The translations under genes and the position numbers were made by a program. A model generated the notes under the pieces. It ran no database searches. It was not told the DNA's origin and saw nothing but the letters and a program-made list of their open reading frames with translations. From Brachynemurus nebulosus (lineage: Eukaryota; Arthropoda; Insecta; Neuroptera; Myrmeleontidae): a DNA stretch of 64,000 nt. The stretch covers positions 12,676,832-12,740,831 of the forward strand of contig JAPWDM010000005.1 in NCBI GenBank assembly GCA_035578155.1, given 5' to 3'. Shown here one piece after another: positions 9,092-20,118 of the stretch. Position 1 is the stretch's first letter. Each line of letters begins with the position of its first letter.

Positions 9092-12000
9092 AATAAGTAT
9101 ATTTGTACATCTCGTACACCTTTATATGCATACAATGGTAGGAAAATGAAAAACTAAAACCATATAATACGGAAAGAAAATGCTGATAGTGTAAAAAAAA
9201 ATTTCCGATTATACATAATATATATAATCTTAATACCGGAAATAAACTTTTAAAAAAATTTTGTCAAACGTAGGGCATCATCAAAAAAAAAAAATAAAAT
9301 ACAGGAGAAAAATGTACCCATACCTACCTATATACATTTTTTATGTGCTACACGCATATTTTACATGTTGTTTAAAATGTTAAAAGAATAAGATTTGAAT
9401 ATAAAAAGCTAAAGGAGGACCCTCTTTGAAAATTTTTTTTATATTATCTGAACTTGCTGAACTCCCTTCTTGTTACATTTCACCTACCTACCATAGGTTT
9501 TATGTCTACGCTAGTATATGTGATGTGATGTGATGTGCGCTGTATAAAACAGGAACAAAAGCTTATGTGTAAATCGTTCATCTGTAAAATCAGAACTGAC
9601 AACACTGAATTTAAATGCTATGTTTAAGAAGTTGTTAATAATGTTCTTTTAAAAAAGGGCACGGAAATGGAGAACAATATAATTTTTTTTTTTATTTAAA
9701 ATGAGAAAAAAAATCCGATTCATCTTGTTTATGTGCCTTTCAAACACGTTTATGATATCTTAATGCGTCTGACATTTAGGTACGTATACGTAAAAAAAAT
9801 TTATTTAGGTCGGAAGGAAAAAAGTTTTCCAAAAAATTTATTTTGCAACCAAATCAATATGGTATTTGACTCAAATTAAAATGCCCCTGTTAAATATCTG
9901 GTTACAAAAACTACTTGTTCTGCTTTTTGCTATGGAAACAATTTTGAAAAACTCTTAAATTTACCACCACACCTACTGTAATAGATAAATTTTCTAGATG
10001 GAAATTCGCTAATAGCGTGGGTATTGTATTTTTCTGCATTCGAAGAAATTTAGGAAGAGTTTTCCTATGTTTTGGTTTCTTTAACCTTATTTATGTACTC
10101 TTCAAACGATTTCTATATTTAAAGAGAAAAAATCTCAAATTTTTTTTCTTCGAATCAAAAAAATAAAAAAAAAAAAATTATTATGGTTCAAAGAAATATT
10201 TCTGTGACTAGTTACTGAAAAAAACAATTTTTAGAATATATTTTCGTTGATTCAAGAAATATTTTTTTGATTCAAAGAAAAAAAAATTCAAAGAATTTTT
10301 GAATTTTATATTTGCAGTGTACTTGCAAAATATCTATTACAATACAGTGGCTTTTATCCAGAGTTGTGCGTGTAATTTACACATACTTGTTTTGATAAAA
10401 AAAAAAAAAAAACTGTAAAAAATGTAAAAAACTAATTTTTTTAAAATTTAATAGGTATGTAAGCGTTACTGATGGTATTCCATATTTGCTATTGAAGTAT
10501 TTGCTATATTTGCAAAGTAAAACTTCATAATTAAGTAATTTGAAAATTAAAAATATAAATGGGGGCAAACAGGAAAAAGAAAGGTTAGTTTTGCTAGAAC
10601 AGTTTATTTAAGAATTCAATATTAAAAAGATTTTTATTTATTCAGTTAAATTTTATTAAAGGTATCAATCATCTTCATCATCATTATCATCAGTAATTTT
10701 ATTGTTATTATAATTTAAAGAGAGATAAATATGTAGTAGTTTTTTGATCTGTCAAAACTCAGTTTGTTAATTTGGAAATTTAAAACTTTGTAGTCAGTTG
10801 TGGATGGCCTTCCACCAGCAGAAAATCATATTTTTGTCGACATTTTGTTTACACGTATTTTCATGTGAACTTACACATAAACAAGTAATAACCGTCAAAA
10901 TAAATTGTTTGTCATTAAAATGACAAATGATTTAAGTATTTTACATGTTTTACAATTTTCTACAATTTTTTAGGGCTTGTTACAGTTTTTTACGTATATT
11001 ACAATTTTTTACATAAAAATGGCACAATTACATGGCACAACTCTGCTTTTATCACAACGAATACCTAATTGTATTATATAACGTAATCAATTACATAATT
11101 TACTTGCCATGATATAACATTTTAGTTCGATCGATTAAAAGTCATGCCGTACTTAATTTTTTGTTAGAAACAGAACTTTCACATTCGTACCAATATGGAT
11201 AATTAAAATAGAGTTGTTAAAGCTGTCAAGAAGGGTAAAAATTCACTCAGTTTATATCATTTTTATGGTGCAATTATTTATTTGTTATGTATGTGAAAGG
11301 TGGTTGGTTTGTTTTGTAAAATAAGAGGGTTGCCTTTGAAAAGGAGCAAAAAAATATTATCTGTATCAATGTGTTATTGTTGCGTATAAATTCTACAACA
11401 CACCCCAATTGAGCTGGTGGTGTGTTTTTTAAACGCACACAGCGTATATATCCACTATTTTATTATTTATTTTGAATAAGACATATGATTCGGTCGGTGA
11501 GGGTGAAAACAAAAACAAATAAACGGAAAAATGCATAATGCAACAGAAAAAACATATTTGACTACATTTATTTTCTACTGTGTGTTGAATGTACAGGATG
11601 TGTCTAGTTAAAGCACATACATGTGTACAAGGTGAGCTCCTCCTAGCTAGACGAAAGTGCCCAAATTTCGAATAACATTTGTTTTTTCATGTGGAACAAT
11701 TCCCTGAGTTGCAACAATTTTATGCGATCTAAAAACATTTATTATATAGGGTTCTTGATTTCGGACACATTTAAATTTGTGACATTGAAAACATTTTCAG
11801 CTTTCTTTCTATTAAAGAATACTAATTTGTAGCAGATTAAAATTAATACATAATTTATTGTTACGTATCTACTTAGAAACATTATGAAATTGAATTTGTA
11901 GAATGAATATACACATATATTAATAAATTTATAATATGAAACTGTAACGGTGAATAAATTTTCAAAAGAAAATTAGTTCGCAGAATATAATTACCTATTT

Positions 12001-12096
12001 CCTATCTTTTGATGAAGTAATTATTCGAAGAATTTTATTTTTAAAAAGCTTATTCGCTAAATGATTCGTAAGTTTCTGATATAGGAATTTCAATAG
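9092..12096. other. Non-coding AT-rich tract, 3 kb
   Basis: Contains poly-A/T runs, a TGTGATGTGATGTGATG-like stretch near 9515-9535 and an (ATC)n-like CATCATTATCATCAG stretch near 10675-10695. No coding frame or dispersed repeat could be supported. Confidence 0.5.
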
Positions 12097-12098
12097 TA

Positions 12099-13423
12099 GG
12101 GGAGACCGGGGCTAAATGGTAAATTTTTAACAAATATTTTTTTGGGGACACTAAATCCTCAAACATATATAAATGAACACAATTATATTGTAGAGAATTT
12201 AGTTCTCGACAACTTTTCGTAATGAAGTTTGTGATTTTTCCACGAAAAATGGATGTTTTTTCCTTTTTTCTGAACCAAATTTTTTTACCATTTAGCCCCA
12301 TGGTGGGGCTAAATGGTAAATGGGTGAAATTGAGTGTTTCAACATATTTCTAGCCTACTGAAACCACTTTCTGAGTTGTACAACGAAGTAAATATGTAAA
12401 AGGATATGAAAACGATGAGTGATATAAAGAAAAACGCCCATTTATTGAAAAGTACAACTTTTACAAGAAGGAAAATGAAAAATTATCAGCTTGACTTATT
12501 TTTTCTGGAAATAAAAGCTACTAAAAATTTAGAGAATTTTATAATACAACAGATAACGAATATGTAGAAATTTAGATATTTAAATTTTAAAAATATCGTT
12601 ATTTTCGATATCGATAACTTTCGATAAGGAAAAGTAGGTTTTGACAGTCCAAATATGTTTGGAGTACCCACAACTTGCTTCGCTTGAGCCTTCAAAAATT
12701 TCATTAATTTTGAGCTACGATACACCGTTTAAGAGATATTTACGATCAAAAGTTAACGTTTACGAAACGTATCGAAAACCATTTTTTTTTTTTTTTTTTT
12801 TTGAAAATATTCTATTACTGACCAGATCAGTGGGACATTGAAGTATAAATTAAGCCGTTATAATCAATTGATGAAAAATAACTCGGTGTCGATAATTTTC
12901 GATAACGAAAAGCAGGTTTTAACAGTTGCAATATGTTTTGAGTACCTACAACTTGCTCCGCTTAACCCGATAAGCCGACAAATAAGAAGAGAAAATAGAA
13001 GAAAATAAAGAAAAACCATTTCACATTTAGCCCCACCAATGTTTTAACACTTAGCCCCAAGGAACGTTTTGAGCTTTGACAACGATCACACAAATGATGA
13101 CGATAAATATACAAATTTTTTTTAAATACTCGTATTCACAATACATAAATGAACTAATATACTTACTTTGATGATAATATGTCTGAAAAAACTCCGTTTC
13201 GGATGAAAAGTATGGCAGCAAAGAAAATTACTTTGGCATTATCGAAACACATTTAAGGATATGTACACCATAAGGCTCAGATGAACTTCACATTACTAAC
13301 GTCATTTGCTTTCTAGTTAAGAAAGCCCTCTAAGGTAAAAATTTCAGCTTTGTAACTGTTGACATTCAAAAGATAATGCAAAAAAATGGTTTTGACAATT
13401 TACCATTTAGCCCCAGTCTCCCC
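12099..13423. mobile_element. 1.3-kb TIR element with TA target duplication
   Basis: Terminal inverted repeats GGGGAGACCGGGGCTAAATGG (left) and, inverted, GGGGAGACTGGGGCTAAATGG (right) are flanked by TA at 12097-12098 and 13424-13425. The GGGGCTAAATGG core recurs inside at 12292-12322 in both orientations and at 13024-13065. Two internal blocks about 285 bp apart (12600-12680 and 12885-12965) share TCGATAA.TTTCGATAA and ACAACTTGCT.CGCTT. No transposase frame. TA and TIR suggest Tc1/mariner-type mobilisation. Confidence 0.75.
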
Positions 13424-13940
13424 TACCTGTTTTCTAATTTTATTCCATGTATTTACATATTTTATTTACTTTTTCAAGTTAGACTCCATTTCTTTTGACA
13501 CGTTATGCAAAAATAACACTGTAACTTCAAAATTAACAGGATGAAGTTGACCGCAAGTTTTAGTAAACTTGACGTTATAAAAAAAAAAAAAAAAATACGT
13601 TTTTGCCAAATAATACCTGACGCAAGTGATTTGAATTAGGGTGACTAGTTGAATTGGGGTATTTTGGTTGTTAATTTTTCATTTTTGTTTTCTTTCTCGT
13701 GTTTTCAGAAATTTTCTTTCTGGTAATCCGATATGCTCAATTGTGATAATTCATTAATCTATTAATTTATTTACCGTTCTTAAGGCATTTAGGAACTTTA
13801 AGAAGCTTACTGACGTCATTATGGTATCATGATATCATTAAAATCGAGTCGTCAACCGCGGTTTCGATTATCTACATTTTTATTTTAGAGAAAATTGATG
13901 TGTGCAAGTCCTCGCTAACTGTAATTTCATCAATCATGGT
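13424..13940. other. Non-coding spacer
   Basis: AT-rich, with a poly-A run near 13579-13595. Nothing else recognised. Confidence 0.45.
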
Positions 13941-14065
13941 TTTTAGCGAATTTTCGAATCGAACAATCAGCTAAGTATTACAACCACTGTCATGTCGGGA
14001 CTTGAGTCCGGGACTATGACAGAAATTTGTTTTGAGATCCCTAGAAAACGAAGATAATATTTACG

Positions 14066-14147
<82 letters not shown>

Positions 14148-14446
14148 TCCGCACGATAACTCTCGAACGAAGTGTCCTACTTTTACAAAATTTGGTGAAA
14201 ATGTTGGAAGTCTCAAACCGTTGGACAAGTTCGTTAGCCAAACATGTCCGATGCCCGGAACATGGTTTTTGTTCTTGAAAACAATCAGTTTTTTGCCAAA
14301 ATTTTTTTACACCAGTGGAAAGGGGAGAAAAAGTCACATAAAAGAGGTCTTGGAACTATTATTCTATGTCAACTAGTTTCGAAGAAAAACTAATTTTTAT
14401 AAACGGAAATTCGCTATGTTATGCAGAATGCTGCGACAGGGATATT
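13941..14446 (+). mobile_element. MITE-A, long copy with internal (TA)n
   Basis: Begins TTTTAGCGAATTTTCG and ends GGAAATTCGCTATGTTATGC then AGAATGCTGCGACAGGGA. Between them are a GGGACTATGACAGAAATT block, TTTTGAGATCCCTAGAAAAC, the TA tract, GCGATAACTCTCGAACGA-type sequence, and a GTTAGCCA-ACATGTCCGATGCCC block. The same order of blocks recurs at 16985, 22572, 26611, 46660, 53790 and, inverted, 55515-55900. Non-autonomous; superfamily not determined. Confidence 0.7.
14072..14144. repeat. (TA)n microsatellite inside MITE-A
   Basis: A run of alternating TA (with two early GTATAT units) occupies the position where the copy near 46760 has only CAACGCATATGTTAGC. It produces meaningless Ile-Tyr frames on both strands. 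Confidence 0.95.
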
Positions 14447-15045
14447 TAATGGTATCCATTCACAAAAGACAAAACAAATTTTATTTCTTTGAAAACAGAA
14501 ACTCAGTTTATCAAATTTCACTAGTCAATATGATAAAAGTTTTCCTCATAACTGAAAGTTACCAATGCTTTCCCAAGAATGATACAATAGTTAGACCTGA
14601 ACATTCAAGCGATATAGGTATAAACCTTTTTCCAGACATTGTTTATTATTATAGTATTGTGGTATTGTTGTCCTTGGACATAACACCCTCCCTTCTAACA
14701 TCAAACGGTGCATGTATGCTCCTTGTTAAACATTTAAATATGTAATTTTTTTAAAGGAGATAAAAACGTGTTTTTGTCAGATTGTATCGTTGTAATTTAT
14801 TACATATTGCACGTCAATGAAACGCAAGAAATGTGTATAAAAGCGGAAATAATTACAAATTCACACATCAAAATTAATTATTTTTAAAAAAAATCTTATT
14901 GGTTTTAACGACGCATGTTTAATAGACAGGATTGAATTATTTTTCAGTTTTAAAGTTCTCACGTTAACGAGTCAGTAAAGTTACAACATAATTACAAGCC
15001 TACAAAATGAATTCGAAAAATTTTTGTCCAGATTCAAAGATATAT
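14447..15045. other. Non-coding, unresolved
   Basis: The 109-codon frame at 14416-14745 begins inside the MITE-A end (its first codons read the CTGCGACAGG block), so it is not a gene. The rest is AT-rich with no match in the window. Confidence 0.5.
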
Positions 15046-15048
15046 CTA

Positions 15049-15265
15049 TAAGACCAGAGCCGGATCTACTTGAAGTGTCACCCGGGGTACCGTAAAGAAT
15101 TTCGCCCCGGCTTTTCCCTAGAACAAAAATTTCAAAAATAGTTCAGTAATAACGATCTCAGTTTTTCTCTTTTCCTCATAAAAAAAATTAGTGACGATCG
15201 AAATTTTGCCGACCGGAGCCAGTGCCCCGCGTGCCCCTGGTGTAAGCCCAGCATTCTAGTCTAAT
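15049..15265. mobile_element. Degraded hAT-like MITE, tentative
   Basis: CCAGAGCCGGATCTAC followed by CACCCGGGGTACCG and CGCCCCGGCTTTTCCC has the composition and wording of hAT-derived GC-rich MITEs and resembles the pair at 50605 and 51968 (GGGGCGGAATTTTT against TTTCGCCCCGGCTTTT). No target duplication was found. Confidence 0.35.
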
Positions 15266-15399
15266 AATTTGAAACAATCGATTTTCGATTACATTTCTTT
15301 ATTAAAATTTGTATCATTATAATTTTAAAATTCTCAGTATTTGCAACCACAGAAGAGTAGAAACAAACTAAAATAAAAAAGTGTAGATCGCTTGGAGTC

Positions 15400-15720
15400 A
15401 TTTGTTGGTCTGTTACAGCTTAGGTGTTTCAGTCGTGCGCACCAGTGCAGACATCGCGAACATTGATTGTTGGTCATTGTTTATCAACCGCTTGCAACAA
15501 TGTAATACATGCATATGTACGCTTCGAGTACGTACATATTATTATGTACGTATACCAGGCACACCAATCCGCCACAGATTGAGTGTGACGTATAACACAC
15601 ACACAGACGTAGTTCCCGTGTACATAGACACGAGATTGATTTTTTTTACAACATGTTGTGCGTTTGGGGTGGGAGAGAAATTTTCTGCCACAGTGATCTC
15701 TATGCTACAGAGATAGTTAG
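15400..15720 (+). other. GC-richer unique segment, possible regulatory or untranslated exon
   Basis: This stretch contains more C and G than its surroundings (TCAGTCGTGCGCACCAGTGC, CTTCGAGTACGTACATATTA) and an open frame of 104 codons from 15402. The frame has many Cys, Tyr and Thr and no recognisable domain. A promoter or 5' exon of a neighbouring gene is one explanation. Unsupported by any motif I can name. Confidence 0.25.
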
Positions 15721-16139
15721 TTTCACCATTTGTTTACGAAGTTATATCTATTTGGCTAAAGGTGAAATATTGTAGAGAAACAATCACAGAAAGTAAGACA
15801 AGTTCAATGTTTGAAATCTTTGCGGTTGCGGTCTTCCGTTCAAGGTACGACACCCTAATAAAAGTAAAGAATTGATTTAGCCGAATTTTCTGTATTTTTC
15901 CTCTCTTTGATTATGACCATAACGACATTATAATACGATTCTCCTAACTTTTTCTTTACCCTTTCAATTAAAATTTCTCTTTGATTAAGAATAATATTAT
16001 CGAATATGTTAAATGAATCTACAAACAAACAAAAAAATGGCAGGAAATTAATTTTGGACCTATTATTTCTCATATTATTCTTCCAAAATCATATTGAGGT
16101 GTTAAGCCGATTCAATTATGTTTACGTTCACGACGATAA

Positions 16140-16145
<6 letters not shown>
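15721..16145. other. Non-coding spacer
   Basis: Contains GACAAGTTCAATGTTTGAAA at about 15799, which nearly recurs at about 21450 (GACAAGTTCTATGTTTGAAA), so some short dispersed repeat is present. Otherwise nothing. Confidence 0.4.

Positions 16146-16224
<79 letters not shown>
16146..16224. repeat. (TA)n microsatellite
   Basis: About 39 uninterrupted TA units. Unlike the others it is not flanked by recognisable MITE-A or element B sequence. Confidence 0.95.
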
Positions 16225-16228
<4 letters not shown>

Positions 16229-16984
16229 CGTCCCGAAATTTTTATTATTCGCTATTAAGTAGATAACCTTAATCTAAAAAAATGATTAGCTGTCGCCATT
16301 TTTCTTTCTTCACAGTATCAATAAATTTTATTAGAACTATCATTATCCTTCCGTTTCACAATATGCGCAATAATTTCACCATCTTTTTTCCACCATAGAT
16401 ATATTCTGGATAGTAAATTTTCATTTAGTTGTAACAAAACGTAATATATTACCGATGGTGGTGTATGTACTAATATAAAAATAAATTGAATGGGGTTGGA
16501 TTATTGATACTTAAAAATTATGAGATAGAAAAAAATCTTCAATATATACTTGATTTATATTTTATCTTTATTAATATTTGTTTATTATTGTGAATAAAAA
16601 CTAACTGTTCGAACATTTGCGATACTTTTTATCGTTAAGAAATAGTAAAGTAAGACAGTTTTTTATTTCTATTTTGACAGACTGGTAATTTATATGGAAC
16701 ATTAAGATACTCTAGTGAAAGAATTTTTTCGAATGGTGTAATAGTTTTAATGTTATTTCTGACCTTTTAGAGCAACTTTTGACCATATAATGAATTTATG
16801 AAAATTAACTTCAGAGCTATTATGAGTATGTAACTAATACTTGTAATTTCAAATGATAGGTAAGTAGAGGAAAAAGTTGATGGAAGTTAGAGATGGCCCA
16901 TTTGCAATAAATTAAGCCTAATATCTCAATCCAAATTGTTAAAGATTGACAAAATGGACTAAAACTATCATACTTTTCTTTTGT
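16225..16984. other. Non-coding AT-rich spacer
   Basis: No supportable feature. Confidence 0.45.
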
Positions 16985-16987
16985 TTT

Positions 16988-17084
16988 TTAGCGAATTTCC
17001 ATAATGGAAATTCAGCTATTACGATCACTCTTATGGTAAGAGTTGAGCCTGGGACTATAACAGAAATTCGTTTTAAGGCCCCTA
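16988..17084 (+). mobile_element. MITE-A, left fragment
   Basis: TTTTTAGCGAATTTCCATAA, then a hairpin partner TGGAAATTCAGC, GAGCCTGGGACTATAACAG and AAGGCCCCTAG lead into the TA tract. The expected right half of MITE-A does not follow. Confidence 0.65.

Positions 17085-17151
<67 letters not shown>
17085..17151. repeat. (TA)n microsatellite next to MITE-A fragment
   Basis: About 33 TA units starting exactly after the CCCTAG block of MITE-A, the same junction as in the copies at 14072 and 26740. Confidence 0.95.
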
Positions 17152-17152
<1 letters not shown>

Positions 17153-17814
17153 ATTTTCCAAAGAGCCATCAAAAGTTCTTTTTTTCTTGATTTTTCAAAT
17201 TCATGTAAAGTATACAAAAAAAATTTTCTTCTGAAAAAACAATGACTAATCCTTGTAGAGAATTTATTCGAGTTTTTAAAACATCCGTTCAATTTTCTGT
17301 GTGATCATTGGTTGCTGAGATATCGATGGTCAAAGACGAAATGATCCTTTTCCATTCAAAGTCCGATATCTCAGCGAGAAGTGGTCGTATAAAAGTTTAT
17401 AAAAAAACAAATTAAAGCTGAATGAACAAGTTATCCGGCCCATATGGTGGTTAAGTCGGAAAAATTTTTTCCAAGTCCGTGATCCAAAAAAAGACCGAAA
17501 AAATTTCGAAATTTTTTTTTTCAGTGTATTTATTAGGATTGCGTCACACACGTTGCTTTGAAAATTTTTTTATCGCAAGATTTCAAAACTAGAAACTTCT
17601 AGCTTTAAATTGCTTTGCTTACGACTCCGATATGACGATTTTTCACAAAAATACAGCCATTCGAAAAATCGCTAAAAATTTGGATTTTTTTTTTATCCTT
17701 TAATTATTTCCGCTAGTGTACAATATAAATGATGCGACGCAAAATAAAGCTTTCTGTTTAATTTGTTTAATTTGTTTAATCTGTTTAATTCTGAATAAAG
17801 CTTTCTGAACCCAC
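17152..17814. other. Non-coding spacer
   Basis: Contains GATATCTCAGCGAGAAGTGG-like low-complexity repeat wording and three tandem TTTGTTTAAT units near 17757-17790. No coding frame supported. Confidence 0.45.
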
Positions 17815-19245
17815 TGCCTATCTTTCCCTCTTTTCCTTATGGGATTATTGATGGTAATTGGCAACAAGTCTGAGCGGTATTTAGCCCTTAGCTAACACAC
17901 ATCGGGGATCACGTTATTTGTAAGCTCAATCGGCCGTGTATACCAACACCAAATTTCATTTTACGAACATTTCTTAAAATTTAACATTAGTAGCAGTAAA
18001 ATTAAAAATACATGTTTGTAGATGGTATTATTAATTTTTGAAAACGACTAAATATTTAAATTTCGTAACAAATTCAGTCTCCGAAAATTTAGTTCAGTCA
18101 CGGGGAGTAATTTGAATCCAATTATTTACGCCTATGCGCCTTTACAACGCTTTTATTAGCTGGATCAGTGATATCGTAAGGAAATCTAAGAACTCACTTG
18201 TCAACTACTTCTAATTATAGTATCGATTTGAAACTTTGTAAACTACTGCAATTCTATAAGTTACAATGTAATTATATGGTATCATAGAGCAAATAAATTG
18301 CCGTCATTAAGCGAATAATCAAATAGACATTTTTTGACGTTTTAAACTGTCAAATATTTTCAAAATTTTAAAAACCACCAATTTTTCTCATAGTAACAAG
18401 AAAAGTAAATAATTTTTTCCTAGTTATAAATACAAAAAATATCAAGAGCTTTTTGATTTGATTTTAATTTTATTTTATTTACTTATAAATGTACCTGCAA
18501 TATACTTTATTATTTATAAGAAGTTGAAGAGGGAAAATCACGGATCTATTAATTTTCTTGTTAGTTTTATGCTAAACCCAGCCTACATACCAAATTTCAA
18601 CTTTCTAAGACTTCCGGATGTACTCTATAATTTTGATGATCATCAGTGAGTGACGAATTTAATGAAATTTGCGTATTAATAAAATCTAAAGTAGTAAAGC
18701 CATAAACCCAAAATTCACTGTGTGCCATTAGGCTCGTGACTGCATTCTATCCTGATAATTTGAGTTCTTAAGTACTATCCAGGCCGACGTTATCAGTGTC
18801 CAAAAATAGACTGAACTGCTTCGAGAAAAGATACAGCAGTCCCCTGTTTGTTTTGTTTTGCTCGTCTTGGCGGAAGCACTGCCATGCTCCCAGATTTGGT
18901 GTTGGTATACAGGACGAATTGGGCTTACAAATAATGAGATCCATGATGTGTATTAGCTAAGGACTCAGTATCGGTCAGACTTGTTGCCAATTACCATCAA
19001 TAATCCTACAAGGAAAAGAGCGAAAGATTGGGAGTGGGCAATGAAGATAGGAGCTTCTGATGGCCAGGAAGTAGTCCCAGTAGGAAGAAAAAAAACACGA
19101 ACAACCTACAAAAAGAACTGAAAAGAGCTTCTTATGTCCAGGAAATACCCTATAAAAATAAAAAAAATAAAAAAAAAACACGAACAACTTACAGAAAGAA
19201 CTGAAATCCAACCAAAAAACATTTCGTGTTAAAAATTTAGCCAAG
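17815..19245. mobile_element. Composite C, foldback copy
   Basis: The left part 17815-18705 runs parallel to 35610-36490 (GGCAACAAGTCTGAGCGGTA, then TATACCAACACCAAATTTCA and on to GAAATTTGCGTATTAATAAA). Module D follows at 18705-18897. From 18897 the opening sequence returns in reverse complement (TTGGTGTTGGTATACAGGAC, then ACTTGTTGCCAATTACCATC), giving inverted arms of about 120-150 bp around roughly 0.9 kb. The reverse part continues to 19245 with two CACGAACAAC.TACA blocks. No coding supported. Confidence 0.7.
18705..18897 (+). repeat. Module D, truncated copy 1
   Basis: TGTGCCATTAGGCTCGTGAC through CTCCCAGATT matches 36500-36690 and 40555-40735. It stops before the TCCGGCCCTG end that the other two copies keep. 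Confidence 0.75.
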
Positions 19246-19249
19246 TCGC

Positions 19250-19330
19250 AAATAAAAAAATATTAATTTAAAATAAATAAAATAAAAAAATATTAATTTG
19301 TACTCATAAATAAATAAAATATAATTAACT
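19250..19330. repeat. AT low-complexity block
   Basis: Repeated AAATAAATAAAATA and AAAAATATTAATTT units. Confidence 0.7.
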
Positions 19331-19367
19331 AAAATGTCGCAGGTTTTATCAAACATTTGGCCTACAG

Positions 19368-19525
19368 GACTCTCCACATTCTCGCCGAGGTTGGACGAAA
19401 CGAGAATGTAGAGGGTCATTTCGTTGTGTCTCGCGGTTGGTGTTTTAATGCTATTCATATGCTTCGGCCAACCTCAGCGAGGAACTTCGACGAGGAACCT
19501 CGTCCTACTTCGGCGAGAATATGGA
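19368..19525. repeat. Cluster of short inverted GC-rich motifs
   Basis: TCTCGCCGAGGTTGGACGA (19379) is answered by CGGCCAACCTCAGCGAGG (about 19466) and CGTCCTACTTCGGCGAGAA (about 19501). Both strands therefore read His-Ile-Leu-Ala-Glu-Val-Gly-Arg in short frames, which is a symmetry effect rather than coding. Probably part of a small foldback element. Confidence 0.45.
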
Positions 19526-19529
19526 GACT

Positions 19530-20041
19530 GCATACGATGAAATTTAGGTGCTTGGAGAGCTGCCGAATTATCTTATATCCCCCTGTACGACGCCATGGAA
19601 TACATTTAAAAAACATGTAACACCGTAAAAGCCCGCAAAGATCCACAAACTAGGACAAACACAATTGTGTATTATTTTTTTGGTTTACTTTATTGGGATT
19701 GACAACTCTTTCGGCATTCACTCCGAAACCTCCGAAAGTTAGACAAATCCCTTCAAAAATTGTGGTACGGCTAGTACCCAACAGGCCCAACAGGGGATTG
19801 AGATTTCTATGGTATCTGTAGATAATAACTTTTTATATCAATAAGAAAATTCTATAAATTATGTGCGAGAGTTATGAAATTTTTTACATAATTCTATGTG
19901 TGGTTTAAATTTCTAAGAAATATTAAAGAGTTAGAATATTTTACTCACTTAAATACTTCAAATGACTCATTACTATGAGTCTAAATACGCAATGAATCCA
20001 AACAAAATTCATTAAACAATTTGCAGTGTTTCCAATAATCA
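19530..20041. other. Non-coding spacer
   Basis: GC-balanced to about 19800 (CTTTCGGCATTCACTCCGAA is a small inverted motif), AT-rich after. No gene. Confidence 0.4.
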
Positions 20042-20118
20042 TTTTTAGCGAATTTCCATAGCGATTTCGAGACAACAGTGCCTCCTAATGAACATGCAAA
20101 CGGAAATTCGCGACCGGG
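20042..20118 (+). mobile_element. MITE-A, 77-bp deletion derivative
   Basis: TTTTTAGCGAATTTCCATAG at the left and CGGAAATTCGCGACC at the right are the two MITE-A ends, with only about 40 bp between them. Confidence 0.5.

Noticed and set aside
14032..14376. 114-codon open frame (and frames on both strands) across a TA tract
   Set aside because: The translation is a (Ile-Tyr)n run produced by the microsatellite, flanked by MITE-A sequence. The same happens at 16006-16266, 16939-17292, 26732-26968, 27413-27727, 30823-31110 and 44825-45178.
15402..15716. 104-codon frame in a GC-richer patch
   Set aside because: No homology recognised and no splice signals that would make a gene. Kept only as a possible regulatory or untranslated segment.
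19357..19646. Overlapping frames on both strands sharing an Ala-Glu-Val-Gly-Arg motif
   Set aside because: The motif appears on both strands because the DNA word CTCGCCGAGGTTGG occurs in inverted copies; this is palindromy, not a protein repeat.
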